Below are positions 21,491-34,049 of a stretch of 64,000 nt of DNA, in pieces. The translations under genes were made by a program, and so were the position numbers. Within the stretch, counting starts at the first letter, position 1, and every line of letters starts with the position of its first letter. Source of the DNA: Zygnema cylindricum (lineage: Eukaryota > Streptophyta > Zygnematophyceae > Zygnematales > Zygnemataceae). Under the pieces are notes generated by a model. It worked only from the letters and a program-made list of their open reading frames with translations. It ran no database searches and was not told where the DNA came from. The stretch is taken from assembly GCA_037447655.1 (NCBI GenBank), contig JBBHKE010002346.1, positions 126,001 to 190,000 on the forward strand, given 5' to 3'.

Positions 21491-23002
21491 TTGAATAGAA
21501 CACTAGGAGATAGTGCATGCAGTATGTTGGCAGACAAGAAAATAGGAAAGAGATTTTGGGCAAAGGCAATGAATTGTGCCAACTATATTATGAATATAGT
21601 CCTTACCTCAGCTGTAAAGGGAGTTACACCTTATGAGAGATGGGTTGGAAGGAAACCAAATATCTCACACCTTAAAGTGTTTAGTAGCCAAGTTTACAGT
21701 CTTGACACAGATAAGAAAAACTGGAAACTAGATGCTAAGGGGAAACCTGGATACTTTGTGGGATATGATGAGGATGTTAAGGGATATAGAGTCTATGACT
21801 TAGCAAAGAAAGATATCATTCTGGTCAAACACTTAGTTGTCATGGATGAAGGGAAGTCATTTGACCCCTTCAAATATACAAAGAAGATTAGAATCAGATT
21901 TGAGTCCGAAACTGAGGAGAACTCGATCGTTCCCGAAAGGGACATGAGTGAAACCGTGATTGCAGATTCAGGGGAGATCCAAGATACAGGAGACTCACAA
22001 GAAACCTCACATACTCCTATGGACTTCGAGGAGATAGAAGAAGCGGGACAAGAATCGGCTTCCATGGACAGGGGTGGCGATGAGACAGTGAGAAAAAATC
22101 TAAGACTTCCATCCATTCCAGCTTCAGAGTTTGAGGGAGGAAGAAGGAGCAACAAAAAGATACAGGAAAAACAAACGGCTCATAAGGTAACTAAGCTATC
22201 TCACCCAGATGAGCCTCAGTCTTACTCGGAGGAAGTGAATAGTCCAAAGAAAGAAAGATGGATTAGAGCCATAAATGATGAGATGGCTTCTATCATGGAA
22301 GCAAATACTTGGGAATTAGCGGATTGTCCTCCAGACAGAAAACCTATTGGGTGTAAATGTGTATTTAAACTAAAACTGAACCCAGATAATACCGTTGAGG
22401 GATATAAGGCTCGATTGGTAGCGAAGGGGTTCACTCAAAAGGAGGGGATTGACTATGATGAGACCTTTGCTCCAGTTGTTCGGTTCCCATCAGTAAGGAT
22501 TCTCCTCAGTTTGGCAGCAGCGGAAGACATGGAAATCCACCAGATGGACATTAAGACATCTTTTCTTAATGGTGAGTTAGAGGAAGAAATTTTTATGAGG
22601 CAACCCAAGGGGTTCATGGAAGAAGGAGAAGAGAGCAAAGTCTGCAGGCTCATAAAATCCTTATATCCACTGAAGCTGGCTCCCCGACAGTGGATTAAGA
22701 AACTAAATGAGTTTCTCACAGATCTGGGATATATCCGAATCAGCTCTGACCATTCTATCTATATGTTTGAAGATGAGAATGGTGTCATTTTTATTGCAAT
22801 TTATGTGGATGATATGCTTGTGTTGAGTAAGTCTTTGGAGAAGATCAATAGGCAGAAGAAAGATCTTAGGGGCAAATTTGATATGAAGGATTTAGGGGAG
22901 GCAAAATATATTTTGGGGATCGAAATGGAGAGAGATAGGGGGAAGAAGGTTATCAGACTTACTCAAAATGAAGCAATAGGTAATATGCTTGAGAAATTCT
23001 AG
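21491..23002 (+). pseudogene. Copia reverse transcriptase of B, 503-codon open frame
   Basis: Contains the integrase C-terminal region (GYFVGYDEDVKGYRVYD), a linker, and the RVT_2 domain: DYDETFAPVVRFPSVRILL, MDIKTSFLNGELEEEIFM, IAIYVDDMLVLSKS (YVDD intact) and LGEAKYILGIEMERD. A TAG at 23000-23002 separates it from RNase H. Copia RT makes cDNA from element RNA in the virus-like particle. Confidence 0.85.
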
Positions 23003-23839
23003 ATGGAAAATGATAACAGTTGTACCACTCCCATGGACTTGAAAAAAGTAAGTGATGGGAGTGTAGAAGGAGGAGTGATGATCTTAGACGATCAGATGAG
23101 TCCAGAGGAGAGAGAGTTTATGAAATCTATCTTTTATAGACAGGTCGTAGGAAATTTGATCTACTTTATGAACAGTACCAGGCAGGACATAGCGGCAGCA
23201 ATTGGAGTACTCAATAGGAGTCTTAATGATCATAGAAAGAGAGATTTGGAGGCAGCCAAGAGAGTCATGAGATATCTGGTTGGAACCAAAGAATTATGGT
23301 TGCATTTGGGAGGGGAGCACACTAATATCACCACTTGGAGTGATGCCAGTTATGGGGATGCACCTATGAGAAGATGCACTTTTGGATATGTTTTGTATGT
23401 GGGGGAAGGTGCTTGCTGTTGGAGCAGTAAGCAACAAAAGGTGGTTGCTTAGTCTATTATGGAGGTTGAGTATATGGCGTCTTGTTCCGCTGTAAAAGAA
23501 CTAATGTGGGTGAAGTCATTGTTGCAAGAATTGGGATATATCAAAGAGGGAGTGCATGAAATCTTTTGCGATAATCAAGCTGCAATCACAATTGCAGCCA
23601 ATCCAAAACACCATTTTAAAGCAAAACATATGGACATAAGATTAAGCTTCGTAAGAGAAAAAGTTGAAAATAAAGTTTTAAATCTTGTGTATAGACCTGA
23701 TGAAGAAATGATGGCTGACATGATGACAAAACCTGTGCCCTCTCCTAAATTAAAATATTTTCGGGAAAAATATGGGTTGAAAGAAAAAATAAAATTAGAC
23801 TATAAAATAAAAGGAGTGTTGAAATTGATAGATTTCTAG
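23003..23839 (+). pseudogene. Copia RNase H of B
   Basis: TTWSDASYGDAPMRRC, then a TAG at 23450-23452, then VEYMASCSAVKELMWVKSL, IFCDNQAAITIA and KHMDIRLSFVREKV. The RNase H Asp and Glu residues are present. The frame runs a few codons into the 3' LTR. Confidence 0.8.
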
Positions 23840-24857
23840 AGTATTTTCTAGGTTTAATATGTTAGTATAAAAAGAAAAAGGACAGACAGCCTGCCTCCAC
23901 CTCCTCTCTCTACCCCCTTTACTTGTTACTTGTTGTAGTCACTGAAGAATAGAGAGGGTGGTTGATCCATGGCTGCCCTAGTCCAACAGGCAATTATTTT
24001 TAGTAGGTTACTCTAAAAATATATATGACGAACCCGAGATTTGATCCCGATACCTACCTGTCGTTAGGTTCACGAACAATGGTCAGCTTTATCCTATTAG
24101 ACTAGGACCAATGATAAATGCTATAGTATGTAAAAGATATATATACATTTAGAAAGGAACAAATTCATTTAACTAAAACTGGATACGGCGTGCATAGATA
24201 CAGTTTTATTAAAGTACGAAGTACGACATCATTTCAAAAACGAATACCACGCATGTTTTTGGCAACGAAACAAATATTGCGCAAGTATTTATAACGGCTA
24301 CGATTGCGTCTCATTGCAAATCATACGGCGCACATCATCGCCGAAATCTCGGAGTGGTCACCTTGGCGTTTTGTGATGTGGCATGACCTGGAGCCACGTG
24401 GAGAGATGACATTCGGTCATACGAATTCCGAGGAATGTACGGACAAGTAAAAAGCAAACACGCGTCCGCTAAATAGCCTTGTCGTACATAGGTCGTACAA
24501 AAGGTACACCGGCAGTAGTACTTTTTGGTACGGTACAGTAATCTGATTGGTCCGTACTTCAGTAGATAGAAGTTATTAGAGGGAATCAGGACTTAGAAAA
24601 TTTTGGTAGGTAGTCACCTTTCCCTTTGAGAGTTTGTACAAATTGGCATTTTTACTGCCTCATAACTTATCGCCTGGTTGGGCGTTTTTAGAGATTCTTT
24701 TTCCTACGGACTTAGGGGAGTCCAGGCTGCACAGGGCTGCATACAGATTGTCAGCCTGATTACTTGGGCAGCAGTGGCAATGGCTTAAAGTGGGCTAGTT
24801 AAAAACTATCTAGAGGCTTCCTGTATTCTGTAGTCCAATGGAGGACACAGAATTGCA
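23817..24857 (+). repeat. 3' LTR of B
   Basis: 1041 bp, preceded by a purine-rich AAAATAAAAGGAG tract and ending AGAATTGCA. Confidence 0.9.
24027..24112 (-). other. Antisense tRNA-like module, B 3' LTR
   Basis: On the minus strand: TAGTCTAATAGGATAAAGC, then TCGGG-ATCAAAT-CTCGG, which forms a 5-bp T-arm stem (two G-U pairs) with a 7-nt loop. Confidence 0.45.
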
Positions 24858-24862
24858 ATCCG

Positions 24863-25044
24863 AAGTAATCCAAATCGTCTCCACTTCGATAAACTAATCT
24901 AAGGTCCAATGTTCCGACCAAATACTTGAAAATCCGCTTGACCGATTCCCAATGTTGCTTCTTGGGGGCTTGACTGTACGTGTTAACAATTGAAACAGCT
25001 GCAGAAATATCTAGTCTAGTCATACTCTTAAATACATTAGGCAT
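24863..25044 (-). pseudogene. A2 RNase H, upstream half
   Basis: Reads MTRLDISAAVSIVN and ends GDDLDYFG at the insertion point of element B. The second half resumes at 18442. Confidence 0.8.
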
Positions 25045-25154
25045 TTAATTGCCTCTCTATAAGGGATATTTACAATTTTCTCATCATCAAATTTGTTAAG
25101 CTGTAATTTCGGGTCTAGAGGTGTGCTAAGGGGCTTAGAACCTAACATAGAAAA

Positions 25155-26310
25155 TCAAGTAAGAACTTCCTTACAATATTGTTTTTGACTCAATTTAATA
25201 CATCCGGATTTACTCCTAATCACCTCGATGCCTAATATATATTTTGCTTCACCTAAATGTGTCACTTTAAAATGCTTCTTCAAATATGACTTCAATTCCT
25301 TAATTTTCTCTAAGCTATCTGACACGATTATAAAATCATCCACATAAACAGTAAATATAATTTGATCCACTCCATTTCCTCTTACAAATCCAAAGTATGT
25401 AAGCGTAAATACCATGTTTTTGGTGCTTGCTTCAACCCATACAAGGATTTCTTTAATCTCCACACTAAACCGAGTTTAGATGGTACTCTTTCCGGAATCT
25501 TCATGTAAACCTCCTCTTCGAGATCTCCATTAAGAAAAGCGGTTTCCACGTCCATCTGATGGATCCGCTTCATCGCGGCTGCCGCCAATGCGATGATCAT
25601 CCTCAAGGAATCAAACTTGACCACGGGAGCATAGGTATCCGTATAATCCACTCCATCTTTTTGCTGAAATCCCTTACAAACTAATCTTGCTTTATATTTA
25701 ATTAATTCACCAAAAGCACCAGTTTTTGTCTAAATACCCACTTAGAATCTATGGCCTTCTTTCCCTTAGGTAATTCTACTTCCTCAAAAGTCTCATTCTC
25801 AAAAATAGATTTATATTCTTTATCAAATGCATCTTTCCACTTAGACTCCCAATCACCCGAATTTCTAGCTTCCGTATAAGATTTCGAGTCAACACTTACA
25901 CTCTCTTGCAGTAATTGCTATAAAAGGAATTCATTTAACTTAGCCTCTGAAATAAAATTATGAGATTTATCACTAGGCTTCATTTGAAGACATAGTCTCT
26001 CAAGTGCTTTTCCCTTAATCTCTCGGTTACTTTTCCTAACAATCACTTCTTCTTCCATTACATTCTTTTCACTCTTTTCAGAAATTGATGGCAAACTCTT
26101 TTCACTATTTTGACTTTTCAAAGATAACTTTGAACTCTCACACTTATCATCACTCAAAGTGGATTCCAAATCAAAATTGTGAGAATTTGAAACTTTACCA
26201 AATTTCGGTTTTTGTTTTGGAGTCTCATAATGATCGTCTTCCTCATCCGACGAATCCGCCATTTCGAACTCCTCCAAACTGTTTTTTTTCCAAAAAAATC
26301 CAAGCTTCAC
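25155..26310 (-). pseudogene. Copia linker and reverse transcriptase of A2
   Basis: 25918-26310 is the acidic linker after integrase. 25382-25651 has RT motifs DTYAPVVKFDSLRMI, MDVETAFLNGDLEEEVYM and KSLYGLKQAPKTWY. A frameshift leads to 25155-25463 with TVYVDDFIIV, the catalytic YVDD box, and LGEAKYILGIEV. Confidence 0.8.
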
Positions 26311-26622
26311 TCCTTGCCGTTCGAGTATTCCATGGCCCCCTTTAAATTCTCGTGGAAGCCAACATTCCGTGACTCCACAACGTTCCGCGTCACAGGATTG
26401 AAGATTCGGTATTGATTCGAATTCGCACTATATCCAACAAAAATTCCACTCCAACTTCGTGGACTAAACTTGCCGGTCCGTTTGTTTCGGTCAATATATA
26501 CGGTAGCCTGGCAACCCCAAATTCTCTAATGTCGTTCGGACGGAACTCGTCCTCTCCAAAGTTCTTGAGGCGTCTTCTCGCCTGAAATCTACAACATAAT
26601 TTGTCGTGACTATGGCTTCTCC

Positions 26623-27476
26623 CTAAAGCGAAACATTGTGATTTGTGCTATGAAGCATCGCACGCACCATTTCTTGCAACGTCCTATTTTTCTTTTCTGC
26701 CACTCCATTAGATTCGGGTGAATAAGCGGCGGTAAATTGTTGCTTCATTCCCCGCTCCTCACAAAACTCCTTAAATGCGATGAATTCTCCACCATTATCC
26801 GACCTCACCACTTTCAATTTCCTTTCCGTTTCTCTTTCAGCCATCACAACAAACTTCTTAAAATAATCTAAAGCCTCCGACTTCCTTTTCAAAAGATACA
26901 CCCAACTTTTTCGAGAAAAATCATCAACAATCACAAAAATATATATATTTCCCCCAAGACTCCTTGGTGTAATAGGTCCACATAGATCCACATGAACAAG
27001 TTCCAAAGGTTGACTTACTCTAAATTGTACATGTTTGACAGGGTGCGGTTTTCTCATTTGCTTCCCTTTGTTACAACCATTACATCCATTCACCTTTTCT
27101 CTGGTCGCCAATTCCAAACCTCTTACCGAAGAATTCTTAATCATCTTTTTAATATTTCCCTCCAAAGTGTGGCATAACCGATGATGCCAAATGCTAAGGT
27201 CGCCTTTCTCCATCTCCACGGAAAGCATAGAAGGTTTCTCTTTAGCCGACCATTTCCAAATTAGCTTACTAACCAAATTATCCGACACAAATCCTTCCCA
27301 ATTTGAATTCCTTCCTTACTTTTAATCATGATTCTAAAATCTTCTAAAGAAATAACTCTACCTCCTACCTTTTGAATTTGAGGAACACTAACCAAATTCA
27401 CCACTCCATTAGGAATAAACAAAACATCATTCAACTTAGCTTTATGCACTCTAACATTTCCAAATTTATCTCTCAC
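26623..27476 (-). pseudogene. Copia protease end and integrase of A2
   Basis: 27261-27476 continues the protease. A frameshift leads into 26623-27288 with the HHCC zinc-binding domain, HVDLCGP, RSDNGGEF and GVAEKKNRT, almost identical to A1. Confidence 0.8.
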
Positions 27477-27488
27477 CGGTAAATGAAT

Positions 27489-29167
27489 TCAGACCGTTCC
27501 AACCGTGTCCACCGGAATCACATGTCCACTCGCAACCGTGACATTCTTTGGAACCGTAAGCTTCCTTGTATCCGAAGATAAACTTAAATCCGTACACACA
27601 TGGTGAAATGCGTCGGTGTCAATAATCCAATCTCTTACACAATTATTACTAGAAGCCGAATTCAAAATTGCTCCGGTTTTCTCGTCCAATAAAATAGTCA
27701 AATTGTAATATCGCTCCTCAATGTCTTTTTCAAATTCCGTATAGTTTCCTTGATAACCGAATCCTCTTAATTGGCCACGACCGCGTCCGCGTCCTCGGCC
27801 ACGTCCTCGTCCATTTCTTTGATCGTCATAAAAGGAAGAATTTTCACCTTCTCGTTGGAAACAATGTGAACTCACATGTCCCCACTTATGGCAAATATTG
27901 CACCTCTTCTCCTTATCCGGGCACTCGACTGCAAAATGCTTAATCTTATCACATTTTATACAAGTCACGTTAGAGGTGTTATATTTATCGAAATGACTTC
28001 TACTAAATCCAACATTTTGACTTCTTCCTCTACCTCTTCCTCTAAAATTTCCTCTAACACCCCCTCTTCCTTGGAACAAATTAAGATCCCAGGAATCCGA
28101 GGTATTTACATTATGGATTCCACTACTTTCAAAAACTCTGCCTACACTCTCTCTAGACTTCTCAATAGACTTCAAATAATTCACCGCATACTCAAGTGTA
28201 GCCTTCCTTTTAGATTGAATTATTTCACTAGATGTAGAACATCTTTCGGGTAATCCCTCTACAAACACTTGTAACTTTTCATTTTTGGGTACAATTTTAC
28301 CAAGACTACTCAATTGCTCCAACAAAATATAAAATCTTTTGACTCCATCATCTATTGACTCATTATGCTTAAACTTAATCTTAATGAAATCCTTGAACAC
28401 ATAATTTGCCTTATCTTTGACCCCTTTCTCAAAATGATTTTCTTACGCTTGCCAACATTTATGTGCGGTATCATGAATAAGAAAATAATCATGGACCGAT
28501 CCGGTACAACTTTGAATCATCCCATTCATGGCCGCCATATCTTTCAATCTCCACAAATTTTGTGCCTTGGGATCTTTTTGCATTTTCTCTTTGCCGTTGC
28601 CGATCTTCTATAACTTCTTCAAGATGAGACTCGCCCTTATGTTCTTCTTCCAAATAGCGTAGTTAGATCTATCGAAGATAACCGGCTTGCCTCCCATTCG
28701 AAATCTTCTTATCCATCCAACTCACTATCAAAATCAAAATCCTCTTCCATTTTCTTCTTCCCTATTTTATTTTTTATTTCTTATATTTTTCATCATCATC
28801 CGAAAAATCTGAGCTGCTACTAGAACTAGAGCTAGAGCTTCCCTCCGATTCCTCTTTCACCGAAACATTTTCCTTTTTCACCTTTTTATCCTTTTCCTTC
28901 ATAAAATTTTGCCACTCTATGTAAGTTTCCCTATCTAAACGAATGTCATAACTTTCCTTCTCTTTAGATTGATCCAATCCGTAGGGTTTAGCTGGCAATG
29001 ACTCAACGTACTTTGGCGCAATTCCTTCATAGAAACTGAATTCTTGTTCGCTCAGACCCCGAATAGATGGCTCGGGAGTCGGCGGAGTTCCTGAGGTCCC
29101 CATAGGCATCCTCAGGCATCCTCGGTCCGGATGGAGAGGGTGTGTTCTTCTTTTTCTTCCCTCCCAT
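27489..29167 (-). pseudogene. Copia gag and start of protease of A2
   Basis: Starts MGGKKKK at 29167. Frameshifts and stops lie near 29110 and between 28400 and 28770. An open frame of 303 codons (27489-28400) carries the gag C-terminal half, RGRGRGR stretch, zinc knuckles CIKCDKIKHFAVEC and CNICHKWGHVSSHC, and the protease loop DTDAFHHVC. It stops (TGA) just after the protease start. Confidence 0.8.
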
Positions 29168-29218
29168 GCCTAACTCACTAAATCCTCAATATGGAGCTAA
29201 ACTTGCTCCGATACCAAT

Positions 29219-29785
29219 TGAAAGGATCGAAACTCAATCGGAATGCGCAGAAAATTGACAAATTACACAATGCGGAAGCGATTTATTTCAATGTCAATTA
29301 TCAACCAGCTCACATTTCACGCATTAAATTCTCATAAACATAGATAGAGAAAATATATAATTAAGAAAAGGAATTCTGACATTAATTCTCATACATTAAC
29401 TCTACTATAATTTCTCAATAGGTTATCCTTCGTTATATTACCTAATCCCTCACTTGCTAGCATTTTTAACTTAGTCGCCAGATAACATCTAGAAATCATG
29501 TACTTAGACACAGAATATAGTATGATGCAAACGAAACTACTCCAAACGAAATATCTAGAAGTACAGTACTTTAAAAGTACAACGTAATCTACACGAAATG
29601 AAACTTCTAGTTGTAAACCTACGAACCGAAAGTACTAGAAATCCCGTGAAAAAGACCAAGTTGTTCACACTTAATCAAACGAAACTGAAAAGTTCAAAAG
29701 TACTAATGAAACGAAATAAAATGTGCGACGTGAAAAACTAACCCAAACTAAAACTGAAGCAAAATCCCACATTGCAATCATAACA
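29219..29785 (-). repeat. 5' LTR of A2
   Basis: 567 bp, clearly homologous to the 3' LTR but shorter and diverged. The complement of AATTGGTATCGGAGC (29204-29218) next to it is the primer-binding site. Confidence 0.85.
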
Positions 29786-30249
29786 TTTTTCTGCCGTTTT
29801 CTTGTAAAACTTAGCCCGATACCATTTAAGTTTCAACAAAAAAAATGGAAAAATGACAAGTACAATTTGTGTCGTCGTTGAAATAAGGGGGTGTCCCCGT
29901 GTATTAAAGTATCGATTTTTCTCGTCATTTTGCCCGAAAATTCATTCAAGGAACTTTGAGAAAAACTTCAGCCGTACGAAAAAATTATTTTACCAAAGTA
30001 TAGGGAACGTCAATACTATAGTTTGAATGAACTGCATGTTTGTCGTCATATGAACGCGTTTTGGCGTTTTCCTATTTTCGACCCCCGGGAAAGAGAATCT
30101 AGCCCATCAAAAAACTTCATCCAAAATCACCTCAAGGGGGTGGTTTTACTTATAGTACAGCCCAAATAGCGAATGAAAAACTATCTACGCAAGGGCCACA
30201 GGACTGGAAAAAAAATTGGACGAGGGAGAGAACCGGCTATTTTTCTCTA
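29786..30249. other. No gene seen
   Basis: Unique-looking AT-rich sequence right of A2. I recognise nothing in it. Confidence 0.5.
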
Positions 30250-30810
30250 TAAATAAAACTGAACCAAACTACACCATTTACACCGAACTTAACCGAACAA
30301 CACCGACTTACACTATCTTCAACCGAAATAAATATAATTGAATCAATCTAAACATAACCACACTGAAATAAACCATATTAAACCGAAATACATTGAACTA
30401 AATCAAACTACACCGGACAAAACTGAATTAGACCCAAAAAAACTAGACTACACAGAACTACGTCAAATTACAATGAACTAAATCAAATAACGTCAAACTA
30501 CACCAAACTATAACAAACTAAACAGATCTAAATATGACTCTACCCCACTACACCGAACTAAATTGAAATAAACCGTATTACACTCTACTACACCGAACTA
30601 CACTACATCAAACCAAACTACGCCAAACTCCTCCGAACTACAACTACACAATACTACATAAAACTACAACTATGAACAAAAGCGAAGTGCGTTGAACTAC
30701 ACCAAAATAAATTGAACTAAGTAGAACAAAATAGAACCACACCAAACTACACAAAACAACACCAAACTAAACCAAACTAAACCTAAATAAATCAAACTTC
30801 ACTAAAGAAC
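30250..30810. repeat. Degenerate 10-bp repeat field, left part
   Basis: Head-to-tail variants of ACTACACCAA / ACTAAACCGA with a 10-bp period. It continues at 38327-39830 on the other side of element C. Confidence 0.85.
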
Positions 30811-30960
30811 TGTTAAAATATATTTCCTAATTTATTGTCTAAGTCTATATACTTGTCGTAGTCACTGAGACTTAGGCAGCCATGGCTGCCTTCAAAGCAA
30901 CTGAGGAGACAAACTATAGACAAGACAAACAACAGACAATCCCCTGAGAAAAAGATTGTG

Positions 30961-31034
30961 ACTTGATCTCGATTTGATCCCGGGTCCTACAGTCAACAAT
31001 AGTCAAAGTAGCCGTCCCCTTTATCCGCCAAATC
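30961..31034 (-). other. Antisense tRNA-like module, C 5' LTR
   Basis: On the minus strand: TTTGGCGGATAAAGGGGACG (A-box-like) and CCCGGGATCAAATC (T-arm-like). The copy at 37545-37615 is similar and more decayed. Confidence 0.35.
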
Positions 31035-31574
31035 ATAAAAGAATCGTTAAGTAAATGCGTGATAGCTATTTAAGTAGTACCTCGACGAATAAATCATTTA
31101 ACAGCACAAACTGACGACATTGTACATAATAATTTTTAAGAATTGTACGCAGATCCGACACTTCAAATTAACGTGATCGGACGGGCATCATTTTAGCCGC
31201 CAACCCGGAATGAACTTTTGGCGGCTCTTGGGGACAATGTCACTCAATTCCACGCGGCGGCATATCATTGGCCACCTGAGATTACGGGAGAAGAAACCAT
31301 GGCTCCCAAGTTGACAGGCGTCCACCAGACGGCCATGTCGTACAATGGCCGTACGAAAAGTACATCGGCCACTGTACCTTTTTATTACGTACTGTATTCT
31401 CATTAGTCCAAGGTTTAGTAGTAGATAGCTATGAGTAGAGGTTTAAGAACTTAGAGATTTTTGAGGCGCCTCTCTCCAGGTGACCTTTTGTATTTAGAGG
31501 CCATCTTTGGCCAGTCATAACTTACCACTAAGGGGAGCAAATTCAAAAAAAACTTTTTGTGTCTGAATCATCGG

Positions 31575-31613
31575 AGTCGGGGAGTCGGGGAGTCGGGGAG
31601 TCGGGGAGTCGGG
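31575..31613 (+). repeat. GGGGAGTC octamer array (G-quadruplex motif)
   Basis: Four GGGG runs and a final GGG separated by AGTC loops, on the element sense strand of the C 5' LTR. Confidence 0.8.
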
Positions 31614-31755
31614 CCCTTATAGGGGTAAGGCTGGTCAAAATTCTTCTATGACCGGGTGGTTTTAATTTGTTCTGGAAGAGAAAGGGGCAAAAAACTATTT
31701 AGAGGCTTCATTTAAGCTAAACACTCTATGGGCCAATGGAGGTCACAAAGTTACA

Positions 31756-31770
31756 AGTTATGAGCTCACC
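31756..31770 (+). promoter_or_regulatory. Decayed anticodon-arm primer-binding site of C
   Basis: AGTTATGAGCTCACC differs from GGTTATGGGCCCACC at three positions and keeps the ATG. Confidence 0.6.
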
Positions 31771-31823
31771 CTTTATGGTTTCTATCTTATATAGAAGAGT
31801 TCATATACTGGGAAAATTTTAAC

Positions 31824-32991
31824 TGTGAGACCTCCATTGGTCCTCAGAGTAGGTAGTTCACAATAAGCTTATCTAGTTAGTGCCGACTTTAAGTTGATAC
31901 AAACCCAAATGATTGACTCCTTAACAATCAAAACCCCAATAAAATTCACCCCTGTGAAATAAGACTTTCTGTGTGCTCAGTTCCACCACAGAATGCAAAG
32001 CTAGAATATGAGTTTTGGACACATTCCCCCACTTTAACTTTCCCTTACAAATGAAGCCACCCTAGCAGGCAAAGACTCTAACCAACAATACCCCTGTGTA
32101 TCTTAGACTCCATTGAGTCCCCAGCAAAAATAATCTATGAATTTTCTCCCCTGAGCAATAAGTTATGAGTGGTCAAAGATAACCTTTTGAACATGAGCTC
32201 TCTCAGAGAGAGGCGGCTACCTACTAAATTTTCTAAGTCTTATCTCTCTCTAAACTCTATCTACTGACGTACGGCACCAATCACATTACTGTGTTGTACA
32301 GAAAAGTACAGGTGCCGGTGTACTTTCAGTACGGCCATCGTACAACATGGCCGAAAGGTCGACACATGTCATATCCGGATTTGTTCCCGTAATCTCCGGA
32401 GTTGCCCAAATCCAATATTGACGCGCCACGTGTCCCTTGACGTGGCGACGACCGTAAAACGCCAAAAGTACATATTTTGCGATCGCAATGCCTATCGTGG
32501 CCGTCCGATAAAAACCGGATATATTTATAGCCGTTGAAAATAGACACTCGGTATTTGTTTCGCGGTGGAAACTAATGCGCGGTATCTGTTTTATACAATA
32601 CATAAAAATCGTACTCCATACTATTTAAAACTGTATCTATGCACTGTGTATCAATTTCTCGTTAAACAAACTAGTCTGCGTGTAACTATTTATATAATTG
32701 TCAAACTCTTTATATCATAGCACTAGTCTTAGACTTATAGGTTGAAGCTAACTGCTAGTTCGACAAACTGGAGGTACCAGGATCAAATCTTGGATCTGTC
32801 AAACCTTTTGTAACTCTACCAAGATTGGCCTTCCTCAGCCTAGGCAGCCATGGCTCTAACTCCTCCTATAGTCTTCAGTGACTGCGATAAGTGTGGGGAT
32901 TTGAGAGAGGAGTTAGAGGCAGGCTGTCACTGTCTATTTTTTGCCTTTTATTTTACAATCTCTAGACCTAGAAAATACTTGAATTTCAACA
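31824..32991 (-). mobile_element. Solo LTR, D-like family, reversed
   Basis: 1168 bp. Sense orientation is minus: TGTTGAAATTCAAG at 32991 to TCTCACA at 31824. Strongly similar to the D LTR (GTGGTGGAACTGAGCACAC-type and GTACGGCC segments). It lies inside gag of C, whose reading resumes as MMRDALFKSDYVAL. Target duplication is not clear. Confidence 0.75.
32720..32805 (+). other. Antisense tRNA-like module, solo LTR
   Basis: Plus strand, antisense to the LTR: AGACTTATAGGTTGAAGCTA, then CCAGG-ATCAAAT-CTTGG, a 5-bp stem and 7-nt loop. Confidence 0.45.
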
Positions 32992-34005
32992 AAAATATGA
33001 TGAGGGATGCACTTTTTAAAAGCGATTACGTGGCATTGTGAGTGGTCGTGTTGGGCGACCTGTTGCAAACTTAAGAGCTCCACCTGGGTTTGGAGGAGTT
33101 TGATTCTTTGGAGGATTTGCGGATTTAGAGAAAGTAGATGATGAAGAAAGAATCATGTTGGACAAAAAGAAGGAGAAGGGGAAGGATAAACTCACACCGA
33201 TAGCTACTGGGTCAAAAACGGTAGTGACAGTTCAAAAAACCGAGGCAAATGATACTCAAATTTAGGACTTTAACAATAGAGTACCAACTCACTGTATTCT
33301 CGAGCAATTTACTCGAGCAATTAGTACTCCTCGCCTAAATGTGGACAAGGCGGCCGAGCAATTTACTCGAGCAATTAGTACTCCTCGCCTAAATGTGGAC
33401 AAGGCGGCCGCGCTGTGGGAGGCGTTTGTAAATATTTACAAGAGTGGTACGATTCATCAACAAAAGTTGTAGATCAAAAAGTGTAAGCATATGTTTACAA
33501 AGGAGAAAAGGTGCTTAACTTTTGTAATGACTTGTCTAGATTTTTTATGGAGGTCGAGAGAGTTGGAAAACGGGAGACCAAGAAAGAGAAGGTGAACACT
33601 TTGCTAATAAAAATGTCGGATGAGTATGAGAACATCGTTAACAGGGTTCAGGATTTAACGGATCATCGATGGATTTAGAATTCCGTTAATGGAATGACTT
33701 TGGTTTGGGAAAATACCATTGAGATTTGGACGGGAGGAAAGAGTGGTCAAGCCTTGGCCACTGGAACTAATTGGAGGAATGAAAATTTGAAGAAACCCTA
33801 TGGAAACTTTGGAGGAAGAGGGAGTAAAAAGCAATCGGATGAATCCAAATCTAAGCCCTCAAAGGGACTTTGTCATTTTTGTAAGAAGTTGGGGCATAAC
33901 ATGGCGGAATGTATGCAATTGACGGAGTTGAGGATTAAGGAGGGGAAGATCGTTGGATCAAATAGAGGAAATAATAAGGCACTTGTGCAACACAAGTAAC
34001 GGGAG
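32992..34005 (+). pseudogene. Copia gag of C
   Basis: Related to gag of B through MMRDALFKSDY, PPGFGGV-type text, FCNDLSRFFMEVERV and the RGGKSGQAL segment. It has many stops. A 54-bp tandem duplication at 33301-33408 is in frame. The zinc knuckle CHFCKKLGHNMAEC is intact. Confidence 0.75.
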
Positions 34006-34049
34006 AAGATTCGGATGACGATGATGGCAAACTTCTCCACAACGAGGAG

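Larger units (their letters stand above)
18443..24857 (+). mobile_element. Copia element B, nested in A2
   Basis: 6415 bp. A target duplication ATCCG is at 18438-18442 and 24858-24862. LTRs are 18443-19471 and 23817-24857. The primer-binding site is of the anticodon-arm type. Gag and pol are largely full length with several stops. Confidence 0.9.
17343..29785 (-). mobile_element. Copia element A2, split by element B
   Basis: Minus-strand element of the A1 family. 3' LTR 17343-17946, 5' LTR 29219-29785, and internal coding for gag, protease, integrase, reverse transcriptase and RNase H with many breaks. Element B (18443-24857) is inserted in the RNase H region. No matching target duplication is seen (GTACT on the left, TTTTT on the right), so one side may have been rearranged. 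Confidence 0.85.
30811..31755 (+). repeat. 5' LTR of C
   Basis: 945 bp, TGTTAAAATATATTTCC to AAAGTTACA. It holds the antisense tRNA-like module (30961-31034) and an 8-bp GGGGAGTC expansion (31575-31613) absent from the 3' LTR. Confidence 0.85.
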
